From: Neisseria dumasiana
Lineage (GTDB): Bacteria; Pseudomonadota; Gammaproteobacteria; Burkholderiales; Neisseriaceae
DNA length: 64,000 nt
Reading direction: 5' to 3'
Assembly: GCF_022870885.1 (NCBI RefSeq)
Contig: NZ_CP091509.1
Coordinates: 2,615,564-2,679,563, forward strand
Positions 46,410-55,605 of the stretch are shown here, one piece after another (within the stretch, counting starts at the first letter, position 1; the number at the start of each line of letters is the position of its first letter). A program made the translations under genes and the position numbers. The notes below the pieces were generated by a model. That model searched no databases. It saw only the letters and a program-made list of their open reading frames with translations, and had not been told where the DNA came from.

Positions 46410-46871
46410 TATGAATCCTTCGTGTGTTTTATTGTGAAAAGGCCAACCGTCATAAAATAAATGCGGCTATTTGCTTAAAAATAACGCCAATTGATGCGAA
46501 AAGATGTCTTCTCGCAGTATTTTACAATTGGTCATCAGCGCACCTTTTTTCAAGCCGCAAGGCCGCCGTTTAACCCGATATAACTTATCTTGATAAAGCG
46601 GAAGGTTGGGTAAACTGCCTCAAAACACATTTGCCCGCCGCAAACCTGCCGGTGGGTTATCTTATCCAAACACCTGAAATCACTCATATAAAATCAGAAC
46701 AAAATATATTGCCGAAGAAATGCCGCGTGTCTCCGGCCATCGGTTCAGACGGCCTGTTGCCGTATCGCTTATAATGCGGCCTTTACAAAAATACGGAGCC
46801 TGCTGCACCGCAGTTCGGCATAAAAACAGCCGTATTCCTGTTCTCAAACCACAACCACAAGGAACCCCGCC

Positions 46872-47201
46872 ATGAATTTACCCGCCTGCCCGCAATGCGG
46901 CTCAGAATTGACTTACCACGACGGCGTGCAGTTCGTCTGCCCCGAATGCGCCCACGAATGGCAGGAAGGCGAAGCCGCTGCCGAAGAAGCACTGGTAGTG
47001 AAAGACGCCAACGGCACGCCGCTGGCCGACGGCGATACCGTGGTGCTGATTAAAGATTTGAAAGTCAAAGGCAGCTCGATGGTGATTAAGCAAGGCACCA
47101 AAGTGAAAGGCATCCGCCTGCAGGAAGGCGACCACGACATCGCCTGCAAAATCGACGGCAGCGCCATGAACCTGAAATCGGAATTTGTGAAAAAAGCTTG
47201 A
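46872..47201 (+). CDS. yjdM: Zinc ribbon protein YjdM (PhnA family)
   Basis: A 109-residue protein with an N-terminal zinc ribbon, CPQCG and CPECA (Cys6/Cys9 and Cys23/Cys26), followed by an SH3-like domain with [17 protein letters not shown]. The family was named PhnA for alkylphosphonate uptake, but it does not break down phosphonates, and the role is unknown. The start ATG follows AAGGAACCCCGCC, a good ribosome site. Confidence 0.92.
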   Translation: MNLPACPQCGSELTYHDGVQFVCPECAHEWQEGEAAAEEALVVKDANGTPLADGDTVVLIKDLKVKGSSMVIKQGTKVKGIRLQEGDHDIACKIDGSAMNLKSEFVKKA

Positions 47202-47428
47202 GCCGGTTGAGGCTGCGGCACCGACGTTTCTTTGCAAAACAATGTGCTAGAATGCGTGCACTTATTTTCAGACGGCCTTCAAGCATTTTTGCCAAGGTCT
47301 AGGGCCGTCTGAAAGCGAACCTAACCGGCTCCGCTGAAATGAACCAAACCGCCTGCACATCGGTCTCGGTTTTACACCTTACTTTTAAACACCGGCCGTT
47401 TCAGACGGCCTGCTTATTCCATCGAATT

Positions 47429-48769
47429 ATGAACCGTTCAAAAATCTACCGTTTGGCCCTGCTGGGCATCGCCGCCGCCGTATTGGCCGCCTGCGGAACC
47501 AAAAAATCCCCGCCCGTTACCCAAGTGCCGCCCAAAACCGTACCGCCCGTCGTTACGCCCGGCGCACCGCTTCCGGCCGGCACACCCTCGCCGCAAGGCT
47601 ACACGCACACCCCCGGCGGCGGCGCCAGCTACACCGTCGTTGCCCACAACGCCATGCCGCAATGGCACGAACAGAATTTCTCTGAAAGCCTGCGCTCATT
47701 CCGCCTCGGCTGCGGTAAGCTGCAAGCCCAACCGAACTGGCAAAACGTGTGCCGTCAGGCCGCCCAAACGCCTTATCAAAACGCCGCCGCCAAAGCCTTT
47801 TTCGAGCAATATTTCACGCCGTGGCAGGTGAGCGGCAACGGCAAACTCGGCGGCACGGTAACGGGTTATTACGAGCCGGTGCTGCACGGCGATGTACGCA
47901 GCACGCGCAAAGCCCGCTTCCCTGTGTACGGCATTCCGAACGACTTCGTATCCGTAGAATTGCCGGCCGGACTGCGTAACAGCAAAACCACCGTGCGCGT
48001 GCGTCCTACCGGCCAAAACAAAGGCGCAATTGACGCCAACGGCACCTACACCGCCGACTTGAGCCAATTCCCCATCACCGCCCGCACCCGCGCCTTGAAA
48101 GGCCGTTTTGTCGGCAACCGCTTCGTGCCTTATTACACCCGCGCCCAAATCAACGGCGGCGCGCTCGACGGCAAAGCACCGATTTTGGGCTATGCCGACG
48201 ACCCCGTAGAGCTGTTTTTCCTGCACATTCAAGGTTCAGGCCGTCTGAAAACGCCCGACGGCCGCTACATCCGCTTGGGCTTTGCCGATAAAAACGAATA
48301 TCCCTATGTATCCATCGGCCGCTATATGGCCGACAGGGGCTATCTGACTTTGGCGCAAACCACCATGCAGGGCATCAAAGCCTATATGCAGCAAAACCCG
48401 CAGCGTTTGGCCGAAGTGTTGGGTCAAAACCCCAGCTATGTGTTTTTCCGCCAACTGCCCGGTAACGACGACGGCCCGATCGGCGCACTCGGCACACCGC
48501 TCTTGGGCGAATACGCCGGCGCGGTTGACCGCCACTACATCACCCTCGGCGCACCGCTGTTTGTGGCCACCACCCATCCCGTCAACAACTACGCTCTCAA
48601 CCGCCTGATTATGGCGCAAGACACCGGCAGCGCGATTAAAGGCGCCGTGCGCGTGGATTACTTCTGGGGCTACGGCGACGAAGCCGGCGCGGTGGCAGGC
48701 AGGCAGAAGCACACCGGTTATGTATGGCAGCTGCTGCCCAACGGCGTAATGCCCGAATACCGTCCGTAA
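47429..48769 (+). CDS. mltA: Membrane-bound lytic murein transglycosylase A
   Basis: A 446-residue lipoprotein that cleaves peptidoglycan glycan chains, leaving 1,6-anhydro ends. The lipobox LAAC (about residues 20-23) sets it in the outer membrane. A Pro-rich linker follows, then the MltA domain with TGYYEPVLHG, and the 3D-domain Asp residues in MAQDTGSAIKGAVRVDYFWGYGDEAG. It corresponds to the meningococcal antigen GNA33. I start at ATG 47429; an upstream ATG in the same frame would put a DUS-derived leader before the signal. Confidence 0.95.
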   Translation: MNRSKIYRLALLGIAAAVLAACGTKKSPPVTQVPPKTVPPVVTPGAPLPAGTPSPQGYTHTPGGGASYTVVAHNAMPQWHEQNFSESLRSFRLGCGKLQAQPNWQNVCRQAAQTPYQNAAAKAFFEQYFTPWQVSGNGKLGGTVTGYYEPVLHGDVRSTRKARFPVYGIPNDFVSVELPAGLRNSKTTVRVRPTGQNKGAIDANGTYTADLSQFPITARTRALKGRFVGNRFVPYYTRAQINGGALDGKAPILGYADDPVELFFLHIQGSGRLKTPDGRYIRLGFADKNEYPYVSIGRYMADRGYLTLAQTTMQGIKAYMQQNPQRLAEVLGQNPSYVFFRQLPGNDDGPIGALGTPLLGEYAGAVDRHYITLGAPLFVATTHPVNNYALNRLIMAQDTGSAIKGAVRVDYFWGYGDEAGAVAGRQKHTGYVWQLLPNGVMPEYRP

Positions 48770-48814
48770 AACTTAGCGGTTTCCGCAGCGTGTTTGCGGC
48801 TTTGTAAAAAGTTT

Positions 48815-48848
48815 CAGGCCGTCTGAAAAGTATTTTTCAGACGGCCTG
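48815..48848. terminator. DUS hairpin between mltA and gapA
   Basis: CAGGCCGTCTGAAAA (48815-48829) pairs exactly with 48834-48848, between convergent genes. Confidence 0.75.
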
Positions 48849-48884
48849 TTTAGTATTTTTATGAAGCGTAAACCAACCAATAGA

Positions 48885-49889
48885 TTACTTAATCAGCTTG
48901 GCAAAATAAGCCAACACGCGCACCAGCTGGCAGGTATAAGACATTTCGTTATCGTACCAAGCCACGGTTTTCACCAGCTGTTTGTCGCCTACGGTTATCA
49001 CTTTGGTTTGGGTCGCATCAAACAGAGAGCCTGCTTCCAAGCCGATAACGTCTGAAGACACAATCGGGTCTTCGTTATAAGCATAATAATCGCTGGCAGC
49101 CTTTTTCATGGCCGCATTCACTTCCTCAACCGTAACGGGGCGTTCCAATACAGACACCAATTCGGTAAGCGAACCGGTAGCCACGGGCACGCGCTGCGCC
49201 GCGCCGTCCAATTTGCCTTTCAGATCGGGAATCACCAAGCCGATGGCTTTGGCCGCGCCGGTCGTGTTCGGCACGATGTTCAATGCAGCGGCACGGGCGC
49301 GGCGGAAGTCGCCTTTGCGGTGCGGCGCATCTAAGGTGTTTTGGTCGCCGGTGTAGGCGTGGATGGTCGTCATCAAGCCTTCTACGATGCCGAACTCTTT
49401 ATGCAGCACGTCGGCCATCGGAGCCAAGCAGTTGGTGGTGCACGAAGCGGCGGAAATCACGGTTTCGCTGCCGTCTAAAACATGTTCGTTCACACCGTAA
49501 ACCACGGTTTTCATATCGCCGCCGGGAGCGGAAATCACCACTTTTTTCGCACCTGCTTTAATGTGTTTTTCGGCTTTTTCCTGTTTTGTGAAGAAGCCCG
49601 TACATTCCAGCACCACATCAATGCCCAACTCGCCCCAAGGCAGGTTTTCCGGATCGGGGTCGGCAAACACTTTGATTTCTTTGCCGTTTACCACAATCGC
49701 ATCATCTTTTAATTCGGCTTTACCTTGAAAACGGCCTTGGGTGGAATCGTATTTGAACAGGTGCAGCAGCATATCGGCAGGCGTTAAATCGTTTACCGCC
49801 ACTACTTCGATACCGTCGGTTTTGATGATTTGGCGCAAAGCCAGCCGGCCGATGCGGCCGAAACCGTTAATCGCTACTTTAATGCTCAT
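48885..49889 (-). CDS. gapA: Glyceraldehyde-3-phosphate dehydrogenase
   Basis: A 334-residue glycolytic enzyme, oxidising glyceraldehyde 3-phosphate with NAD. The N-terminal [14 protein letters not shown] nucleotide site, the catalytic Cys in [12 protein letters not shown], and the WYDNEMSY end are all standard. I start at 49887-49889, which follows a GGAGCAG ribosome site; a longer frame is open upstream but not family-like. The 490-bp gap to lpxC is very AT-rich and holds the promoters of both genes. Confidence 0.97.
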   Translation of the reverse strand: MSIKVAINGFGRIGRLALRQIIKTDGIEVVAVNDLTPADMLLHLFKYDSTQGRFQGKAELKDDAIVVNGKEIKVFADPDPENLPWGELGIDVVLECTGFFTKQEKAEKHIKAGAKKVVISAPGGDMKTVVYGVNEHVLDGSETVISAASCTTNCLAPMADVLHKEFGIVEGLMTTIHAYTGDQNTLDAPHRKGDFRRARAAALNIVPNTTGAAKAIGLVIPDLKGKLDGAAQRVPVATGSLTELVSVLERPVTVEEVNAAMKKAASDYYAYNEDPIVSSDVIGLEAGSLFDATQTKVITVGDKQLVKTVAWYDNEMSYTCQLVRVLAYFAKLIK

Positions 49890-50132
49890 TTGTCTGCTCC
49901 TTAGCAATCGGATAGGGATGGATTTCAATACCTTATTTGTACCATGAAATAAAATTACTTCATAGCATTATTTTCATAAAACTACATAAAATCTGATTTA
50001 AGTTAAGTAAAAGGCCCAAAAGGCCGTCTGAATAATTTAATATATGATTTTAAAATAAAAAGATGATAAAACCATTCAGGCACTTACATTAGGAAAAATC
50101 GGTTTTAAAATTTAAAAACAGCTAGTTAAAAA

Positions 50133-50158
50133 AAATAAAAACGCATCAAACGATGCGC
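50133..50158 (-). terminator. Minus-strand terminator in the gapA-lpxC gap
   Basis: CGCATC (50142-50147) and GATGCG (50152-50157) form a small stem. On the minus strand the hairpin is followed by TTTTTATTTTTTTT. No annotated minus-strand gene lies upstream of it before lpxC. Confidence 0.55.
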
Positions 50159-50380
50159 TCTAAACATTAGCCGATATGTAGCAAAAATGAAATAAACTTT
50201 CAACTTATCCGGTAAGCCCATACTTCATGCCGTTTCGGCCGCCGCATCTATTACTTTAGCGTTTAAAACCAATCCTCCGATAAGTAAATACTATTAAAAA
50301 GATTATGTTGGTGGTTGTGTTTTATCGTATTATCCAAACCATATACTGATCAGATATACCTGTTTGTTGAGGAACATTCC

Positions 50381-51298
50381 ATGCAGCAAAGAACATTGGC
50401 GAAATCCATTCATGTTACCGGCGTCGGCCTGCACTCCGGCGAGCGTGTGGCATTAACGCTGAATCCCGCCCCTGAAAACAGCGGCATTTCTTTCCGCCGC
50501 ACCGATTTGGAAGGCGTGCAGGGCGAAACCATCAAGCTCAATCCCTATTTGATTAACGATACGCGCTTGTCTTCCACCGTGGTTACCGAACACGGCGTGC
50601 GCGTCGGCACCATCGAGCACATCATGTCGGCTTTGGCTGCTTACGGTGTGGATAACGCTTTAATCGAATTGAACGCGCCCGAAATCCCGATTATGGACGG
50701 CTCGAGCCTGCCGTTTATTTATCTGCTGCAAGATGCGGGTATTGTCGATCAAAAAGCCCAAAAACGCTTTTTAAAGATTTTGAAGCCGGTAGAAGTGCAA
50801 GAAAGCGGCAAGTGGGTGCGTTTTACCCCTTACGACGGCTTCAAGGTAACGCTGACCATCGAATTCGACCACCCCGTGTTCAACCGCAGCAGCCCCACTT
50901 TTGAAATCGACTTCGCCGGAAAATCGTATATCGACGAAATCGCCCGCGCCCGCACGTTCGGCTTTATGCAGGAAGTGGAATTGATGCGCTCGCACAATCT
51001 CGGTTTGGGCGGCAATCTTTCCAACGCCATCGTAATCGATGACACCGATGTGTTGAACCCCGAAGGTTTGCGTTATCCCGACGAATTTGTGCGCCATAAA
51101 ATTCTCGATGCCATCGGCGATTTGTATATCGTCGGCCATCCGATTATCGGTGCGTTTGAAGGCTATAAATCCGGCCACGCCATCAACAATGCGTTGCTGC
51201 GCGCCATTCTGGCAGACGAAACCTGCTACGAATGGGTAGAGTTTGCGCGTGACGAAGATTTGCCGGCCGCATTCCACAGCCTGCCTTCCGCCGCTTAA
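50381..51298 (+). CDS. lpxC: UDP-3-O-acyl-N-acetylglucosamine deacetylase LpxC
   Basis: A 305-residue zinc enzyme for the committed step of lipid A synthesis. The zinc ligands are in TIEHIMSAL (first His) and HKILDAIGD (His and Asp). The N-terminal start MQQRTLAKSIHVTGVGLHSG is family-standard, and the ATG at 50381 follows GAGGAACATTCC. The DUS hairpin at 51323-51355 ends the unit. In a lipooligosaccharide-making Neisseria this gene is normally present and usually essential. Confidence 0.97.
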   Translation: MQQRTLAKSIHVTGVGLHSGERVALTLNPAPENSGISFRRTDLEGVQGETIKLNPYLINDTRLSSTVVTEHGVRVGTIEHIMSALAAYGVDNALIELNAPEIPIMDGSSLPFIYLLQDAGIVDQKAQKRFLKILKPVEVQESGKWVRFTPYDGFKVTLTIEFDHPVFNRSSPTFEIDFAGKSYIDEIARARTFGFMQEVELMRSHNLGLGGNLSNAIVIDDTDVLNPEGLRYPDEFVRHKILDAIGDLYIVGHPIIGAFEGYKSGHAINNALLRAILADETCYEWVEFARDEDLPAAFHSLPSAA

Positions 51299-51322
51299 AG
51301 CCGCTAAGCCTTTATCAATCAA

Positions 51323-51355
51323 ATGAGGCCGTCTGAATGGTTCAGACGGCCTCAT
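51323..51355. terminator. DUS hairpin between lpxC and the ArsR gene
   Basis: A 15-base arm (51323-51337) pairs exactly with 51341-51355, between convergent genes. Confidence 0.75.
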
Positions 51356-51358
51356 CTA

Positions 51359-51679
51359 TTATGGTTTGGGTTGTTGTGTTTCTTCGCTGCAAAAAAACGA
51401 ATAAAGCAGCCCTATGGTTTGGGTAACACGTTCGTCGGTGATGTAATACAGGCGTTCCCGGTGTTTGATTTCACAATCAACCAATCCGGCTTCACGCAGC
51501 AAGGCCAGTTGGCTCGACATCGCGGCTTGGGGCAATCCGGCCATTTTGGCCAATTCGGTTACATTACGGCGTTGGTCCTGCAAACTGCACAATACGGCTA
51601 AACGGTTGGTATTGGCCATCAGCTTCAAAAAAGCCGTGGCTTCTTGGTATTTGGAAAACATTTCTTCCATGTATGTCAT
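51359..51679 (-). CDS. ArsR-family regulator, probable persulfide sensor (SqrR/BigR-like)
   Basis: A 106-residue winged helix-turn-helix repressor. The DNA-reading helix lies in LPQAAMSSQLALLREAG. It lacks the CxC metal site of arsenic sensors. It has Cys31 (AVLCSLQ) and Cys97 (SFFCSEE), spaced 66 residues, the same gap as the two redox cysteines of SqrR and BigR, which form a tetrasulfide link when persulfide is present. A third Cys69 is also present. It follows the rhodanese gene (100 bases), and it probably represses that module. Its sensing role is inferred from cysteine spacing and neighbours. Confidence 0.85.
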   Translation of the reverse strand: MTYMEEMFSKYQEATAFLKLMANTNRLAVLCSLQDQRRNVTELAKMAGLPQAAMSSQLALLREAGLVDCEIKHRERLYYITDERVTQTIGLLYSFFCSEETQQPKP

Positions 51680-51778
51680 TTCTCTTTAATCAACATCGTT
51701 GCGCATTGTATAGCGGAATAATATTGCTTTTAAAGATTTTTCAGACGGCCTTAAATATATTTTTCACAGTCTGTATGC

Positions 51779-52303
51779 TTATTGACGGTTCCACGGCATA
51801 ACCGCCAACAACCTTGCCATACCGCAAAAGCCGGTAATGCCCGCAGTGAGCAAACCCAAGCCCACAAAGGCGCACAGCAGGTAAAAAGCCGGCGAAACCA
51901 ACCAGCCCAGCACCGCGCCGGTTAAGATTAAGGTTCCGGCGGCAATCTGTACCTGACGCATCATTTCAAGCGGTTGGGAGCGGTCGGCTTGAGTAGGCAG
52001 CCCGGCCGATTTCCAACCGTCTAACCCTTTTTCGAGAACAAACGCTTCTTTGCCGCCGCAGCACTGTGCCAAAATCTCTGCCGCATTGCGGGTGCGCATA
52101 CCCGATTTACAATGAAAAATCACGCAAGATGCCTGTTGTGCCGCTTCGGGCAAACCTTGCTGCTTGATTTGATCCAAAGGTTGCAAAAGCGAGTGTTCGA
52201 TATGTTCGCGGCGGTATTCGTCGGGCTGGCGGATATCGACCAACACCGCTCCCTGCTCCAGTTTGCGTTTGGCGTGGTCAGGCGTGATTGTTTTGATGTT
52301 CAT
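51779..52303 (-). CDS. Rhodanese-like protein with a C-terminal membrane hairpin
   Basis: A 174-residue protein. The N-terminal rhodanese domain (about 1-110) has the active-site Cys65 in HCKSGMRTR, where a persulfide would form. The C-terminal part has two membrane helices of the DUF2892 type, giving a layout like E. coli YgaP. It would move sulfane sulfur near the inner membrane. It lies between the small DUF2892 gene upstream and the ArsR gene downstream, all on the minus strand. Confidence 0.9.
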   Translation of the reverse strand: MNIKTITPDHAKRKLEQGAVLVDIRQPDEYRREHIEHSLLQPLDQIKQQGLPEAAQQASCVIFHCKSGMRTRNAAEILAQCCGGKEAFVLEKGLDGWKSAGLPTQADRSQPLEMMRQVQIAAGTLILTGAVLGWLVSPAFYLLCAFVGLGLLTAGITGFCGMARLLAVMPWNRQ

Positions 52304-52336
52304 GTGTGTTCTTTCGTGTTGTTCATGTGTTTTTTG

Positions 52337-52387
52337 TAATCAACCAACTTGATTTTTACTACGGCATTGCAACGCCTTAGCTCAAGG
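52337..52387. repeat. Correia-like element remnant
   Basis: On the minus strand it reads as the right part of a Correia element: TTGAGCTAAGGCGTTGCAAT, GCCGTAGTAAAAATCAAG and TTGGTTGA. The left part is missing. It lies between two genes of the persulfide module. Confidence 0.55.
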
Positions 52388-52391
52388 TTTG

Positions 52392-52422
52392 AGGCCGTCT
52401 GAACCGAATATTCAGACGGCCT
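52392..52422 (-). terminator. DUS hairpin between the DUF2892 and rhodanese genes
   Basis: AGGCCGTCTGAA (52392-52403) pairs with 52411-52422, just after the DUF2892 gene on the minus strand. It may limit read-through into the rhodanese gene. Confidence 0.6.
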
Positions 52423-52435
52423 GTTGCTGCTTTGT

Positions 52436-52630
52436 TCAGCGTTTGTCGCTCGGGCAGGTATTGATGCCCAGCAAGGTGTAGATCAGGCAATTCGACATCA
52501 GGCCGGTAGCCAAAGGAATCACACCCAACCAACCCCACCAACCTATGGTGCCGGTAGCAGCCAAAATCATCAAAACCGCACCTGCAACAATACGGATTAC
52601 TTTATCGATACCGCCTACATTGCGTTTCAT
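52436..52630 (-). CDS. DUF2892 small membrane protein
   Basis: A 64-residue protein with two membrane helices, starting MKRNVGGIDKVIR and ending in a polar CPSDKR tail. The pattern NVGxxDxxxR with G-W-W-G-W-L-G is that of DUF2892, which occurs beside rhodanese and sulfide oxidation genes. The ATG at 52628-52630 follows GGAGAAATGCC. The wider frame upstream is AT-rich promoter DNA and not coding. It is the first gene of the probable persulfide module. Confidence 0.85.
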   Translation of the reverse strand: MKRNVGGIDKVIRIVAGAVLMILAATGTIGWWGWLGVIPLATGLMSNCLIYTLLGINTCPSDKR

Positions 52631-52662
52631 GGCATTTCTCCGTTTGGTATAAACATTTGAAA

Positions 52663-52696
52663 TTTCATTTATATAAATTAAATTATATATGTGAAA
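52663..52696. promoter_or_regulatory. Palindrome upstream of the persulfide module (candidate operator)
   Basis: TTTCATTTATATAA (52663-52676) and TTATATATGTGAAA (52683-52696) are reverse complements at 12 of 14 positions around six bases. It lies 33 bases before the DUF2892 start. A dimeric ArsR protein could bind here. Inference only. Confidence 0.45.
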
Positions 52697-52718
52697 AATA
52701 ATAAATGTCAATGCAAAA

Positions 52719-52745
52719 AGCCGTCTGAAACATTTCAGACGGCCT
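52719..52745 (-). terminator. DUS hairpin after folA
   Basis: GCCGTCTGAAA (52720-52730) pairs with TTTCAGACGGC (52733-52743) past the folA stop. Confidence 0.6.
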
Positions 52746-52833
52746 AAAGCTTTGCCAAAGCGCCCGCGTATTGCAGAATTGCAGCTAGGATCACAGAGAG
52801 ATGGCAGAAATCGCAAACGGTTATTTCGTCATG

Positions 52834-53331
52834 TTATTTTTGTGACGAAACACGCCGGTAATGCACAAATTCATAATTGATGCCGTTTTCGGCAGTGCGT
52901 AATCCCTCTCGGTTTACCTGCCAATCATCGGGGTGAATGTCGGGAAAAAACGCATCGCCCGCCACATCCAAATCGATTTGGGTAATACGCAAATCGGTAG
53001 CCAAAGGCAGGGCTTGGGTATAAATTTGCGCGCCGCCCATGATGATGATTTCTTCCGCTTCGGCACACATTTCCAACGCACTTTGCAGGTCGCAAACGGT
53101 TTCGGCGCCTTCGGCCGCATAGTCTGCCTGACGGGTAACAACAATATTGCGGCGGCCGGGCAAAGGTTTTTTGGGCAGCGATTCCCATGTTTTCCGACCC
53201 ATAATCACAGGTTTGCCGCCGGTATAGCTACGGAAAAAGGCAAAATCTTCAGGCAGATGCCACGGCATCGTGTTATTTATGCCGATACAGTTGCGGTTAT
53301 CGCAAGCGGCAATCAGAGTAATTTTTTGCAT
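52834..53331 (-). CDS. folA: Dihydrofolate reductase
   Basis: A 165-residue enzyme that makes tetrahydrofolate with NADPH and is the target of trimethoprim. The signature IGINNTMPWHLPEDFAFF (about 17-34) and the nucleotide segment PVIMGRKTWESLPKKPLPGR are intact. The C-terminus YEFVHYRR is usual. It is on the minus strand in a single-gene unit; a DUS lies just upstream of its start. Confidence 0.97.
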   Translation of the reverse strand: MQKITLIAACDNRNCIGINNTMPWHLPEDFAFFRSYTGGKPVIMGRKTWESLPKKPLPGRRNIVVTRQADYAAEGAETVCDLQSALEMCAEAEEIIIMGGAQIYTQALPLATDLRITQIDLDVAGDAFFPDIHPDDWQVNREGLRTAENGINYEFVHYRRVSSQK

Positions 53332-53534
53332 AAGTTATCCGTAAACGGCGTTTCAGACGGCCTCATTGTAAATCAAATAACCTGCTTTGCCTAAGAAGCA
53401 TTGAAACCTTTGCAAAACCCATTTGCGGCGCATGTGTGCGCTGCACAGTGCCATGCCTTGAACCGCATCCGCATCTGAAGATTGTGCATGGTTTTGGCGT
53501 TATTTTTTCAGACGGCCTGAGACTTGGGCACACG

Positions 53535-53695
53535 ATAAGCCAATCAATCCGTTTTTCATACAGGGCAGCAAGCCGCAGACGGTATGGGTAATACGGAACC
53601 GATTCTGTGCCGCTTCAGCCGCTTATACAATCGTTCTCTTTGAGCTAAGGCACAGCAACGCTTTATTTTATTAAGAGTTAAGTTGATTAACCATA
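53535..53695. repeat. Correia-like repeat element
   Basis: About 161 bp with ends ATAAGCCAATCAA and TTGATTAACCATA, and a core with GGCAGCAAGCCGCAGACGG, TAATACGGAACCGATTCTG and CGTTCTCTTTGAGCTAAGG. This is the closest match in the window to the meningococcal Correia consensus. It lies in the 800-bp gene-free stretch 53332-54126; the rest of that stretch is AT-rich with a TATAAT box near 53870 and no gene I can support. Confidence 0.8.
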
Positions 53696-54126
53696 CCGAA
53701 GCCTTATTGAGCCGATACCGCCAAACACCACCGTCAGCACAGGTGGCAGCTTTTAGCATGTATCTCATTCAATATCACAATAAAAAATATTAATTATGTT
53801 TGATTTAATCCATATTATTATCATGGACAAAATAAATATTACCGCTTATCATTAATTCCAACCGATTATAATGAAACGGAATGAATTTTTACCCTTACAC
53901 TTAATCAACACATTTTTGATACCAAGCAACAAAGCGATTCTGTTGCTGCTTTAACGGCTTGCAGAACCGTTTTCCTTTCCATAATCGTTCGGGTGTGCCG
54001 TCAGTTAACTTACGGCAAGTTCCAAAACAATATTGTCATGCTTTTCCGTAGCCCGGATCCGCGTTAAACCACCGTAATAACGGGCTATTGCTTAACCACA
54101 ACCTATAACTTTAATTTAAGGAAATC

Positions 54127-55017
54127 ATGATGGCGGGTTCGTATTCACTTTACCGTTGTGCCGTTTTATCTACTTCAACCGGCATGCTCGACAGCGTGCT
54201 CGACCGCAACAGCCCCATCGACATTCTCCGCTTGCGCGTGCACATGCACGGCCAAAGCCATGCCGACGGCTGTAATTTGAAATCGGAAGAATTTTTCGAC
54301 TGGATGCGCGAACATCCCGACGAATTGCTGAGCACTTCGCCGCCTAGAGAAGACTGTTTGCGCAAAACCTTTCTTTATTTGAAAAAACAGGGCTACCGCG
54401 AAGCCATTGTTACCACCATCGCCAGCAAACTCAGCGAAAGTTTCAATGTTATCCGTTCGGTGGCCGAAGAAATGCACAACGATATTAAAGTGCATGTTGT
54501 CGATACCGGCACAACCTGTATGCCCGAAGGCTTTTTCGCGCTCGAAGCACACCGACTGCTCGCAGCAGGCAAAAGCAGCGCCGAAGTGCTCGATTATTTG
54601 GAACAGCTCAAACCGCGCTGCGAATTGATTTTCGGCGTGCAATCGCTCACCCAGCTTGCCCGCAGCGAAGGCCTGATGCGCATGGGCGCAGCATTTAACG
54701 ATTGGTTGGGTTTGAAAACCATATTGCGTCTCAATTCAAAAGGCATTTCGCATTTGGCCAGCATACAAGACAACGAACAAATGATAGAACGCCTTATCGA
54801 AGCACTGATGGTGATCACAACCGATAAAAACCCCACCCATCTGGTCATATCCGGCGGTTATTGCGGCGACTACGGGCTTTATCAGCAATTTGCCGCCAAA
54901 CTGCATCAAAAAACCGGCCTTCATTTGGAAAACGGCCTGCCGATTTCGCCGGCAATAGGCGTTTACGCAGGTTTGAATGCTATCGGCATCGGCATTGTAG
55001 AGCGTTTGCCCGAATAA
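54127..55017 (+). CDS. DegV family protein
   Basis: A 296-residue protein of the DegV (fatty-acid-binding) family. The pattern includes STSTGMLDSVL, the TSPPRED loop in place of the usual TSQPS, IVTTIASKLSESFNVIRSV and VHVVDTGTTCMPEG. In Gram-positive bacteria FakB proteins of this family present fatty acids to a kinase; no FakA kinase is seen here. The ligand is unknown. The ATG at 54127 follows AAGGAAATC; the next ATG (54130) is also possible. Confidence 0.78.
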   Translation: MMAGSYSLYRCAVLSTSTGMLDSVLDRNSPIDILRLRVHMHGQSHADGCNLKSEEFFDWMREHPDELLSTSPPREDCLRKTFLYLKKQGYREAIVTTIASKLSESFNVIRSVAEEMHNDIKVHVVDTGTTCMPEGFFALEAHRLLAAGKSSAEVLDYLEQLKPRCELIFGVQSLTQLARSEGLMRMGAAFNDWLGLKTILRLNSKGISHLASIQDNEQMIERLIEALMVITTDKNPTHLVISGGYCGDYGLYQQFAAKLHQKTGLHLENGLPISPAIGVYAGLNAIGIGIVERLPE

Positions 55018-55255
55018 TCCATTATGTTGATTTCATAAAACAAAAACATGAAACTGCTTAACAATGCTTTCAGACGGCCTATGGTTTTTTGCCCGTTTGT
55101 TTTTAATGTTTCCTAATAAGAAACAAATAATCAACAAAATCTGTATTTATCTACCAATAGTGATTCATTACAATGCACTCATTCGATAAAGCCGACTAAG
55201 CAATCAGTCGGTATTTCATTCAAATTAACACATTAACTTGGAAAAGGAATTTACC

Positions 55256-55510
55256 ATGAAAAAAACTGCTACCATTTTTGCCGCCATCGCTCTTTCAGCT
55301 GCTTCTTTAGCTTCTGCACGCGGTGTAGATCTGCCTGAATGGAACCACGCCAACGACTCAAACCGTCCTTTGGCCAACCTTCAAGAAGTTCATTACCCCG
55401 GCGTTAAACCGACCGCCAAAAAAGATGACCGTATTAAATTTACCGCAACCAACCACGTTGCCCCCGAAAGCGATGCCTACCAATCTTTAGGCCGTAACGA
55501 AAGCCGTTAA
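55256..55510 (+). CDS. Small secreted protein of unknown function
   Basis: An 84-residue precursor with a Sec signal peptide (MKKTATIFAAIALSAASLASA, cut after residue 21), leaving about 63 residues. The mature part is polar, without cysteine. A strong AAAAGGA ribosome site and a well-formed DUS terminator (55543-55580) suggest it is well expressed. I do not recognise the family. The frame upstream of this ATG includes only six further codons. Confidence 0.8.
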   Translation: MKKTATIFAAIALSAASLASARGVDLPEWNHANDSNRPLANLQEVHYPGVKPTAKKDDRIKFTATNHVAPESDAYQSLGRNESR

Positions 55511-55542
55511 TACGGGCATCTTACTCACTGTTTCTCCCAAAC

Positions 55543-55580
55543 AAACAGGCCGTCTGAATACCTTTTCAGACGGCCTGTTT
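55543..55580. terminator. DUS hairpin terminator
   Basis: A 16-base arm (55543-55558) pairs exactly with 55565-55580, between the small secreted protein gene and the convergent CYTH gene; TTTT follows on the right. Confidence 0.8.
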
Positions 55581-55605
55581 TAGATGGCACAAACAATATG
55601 TTGGA

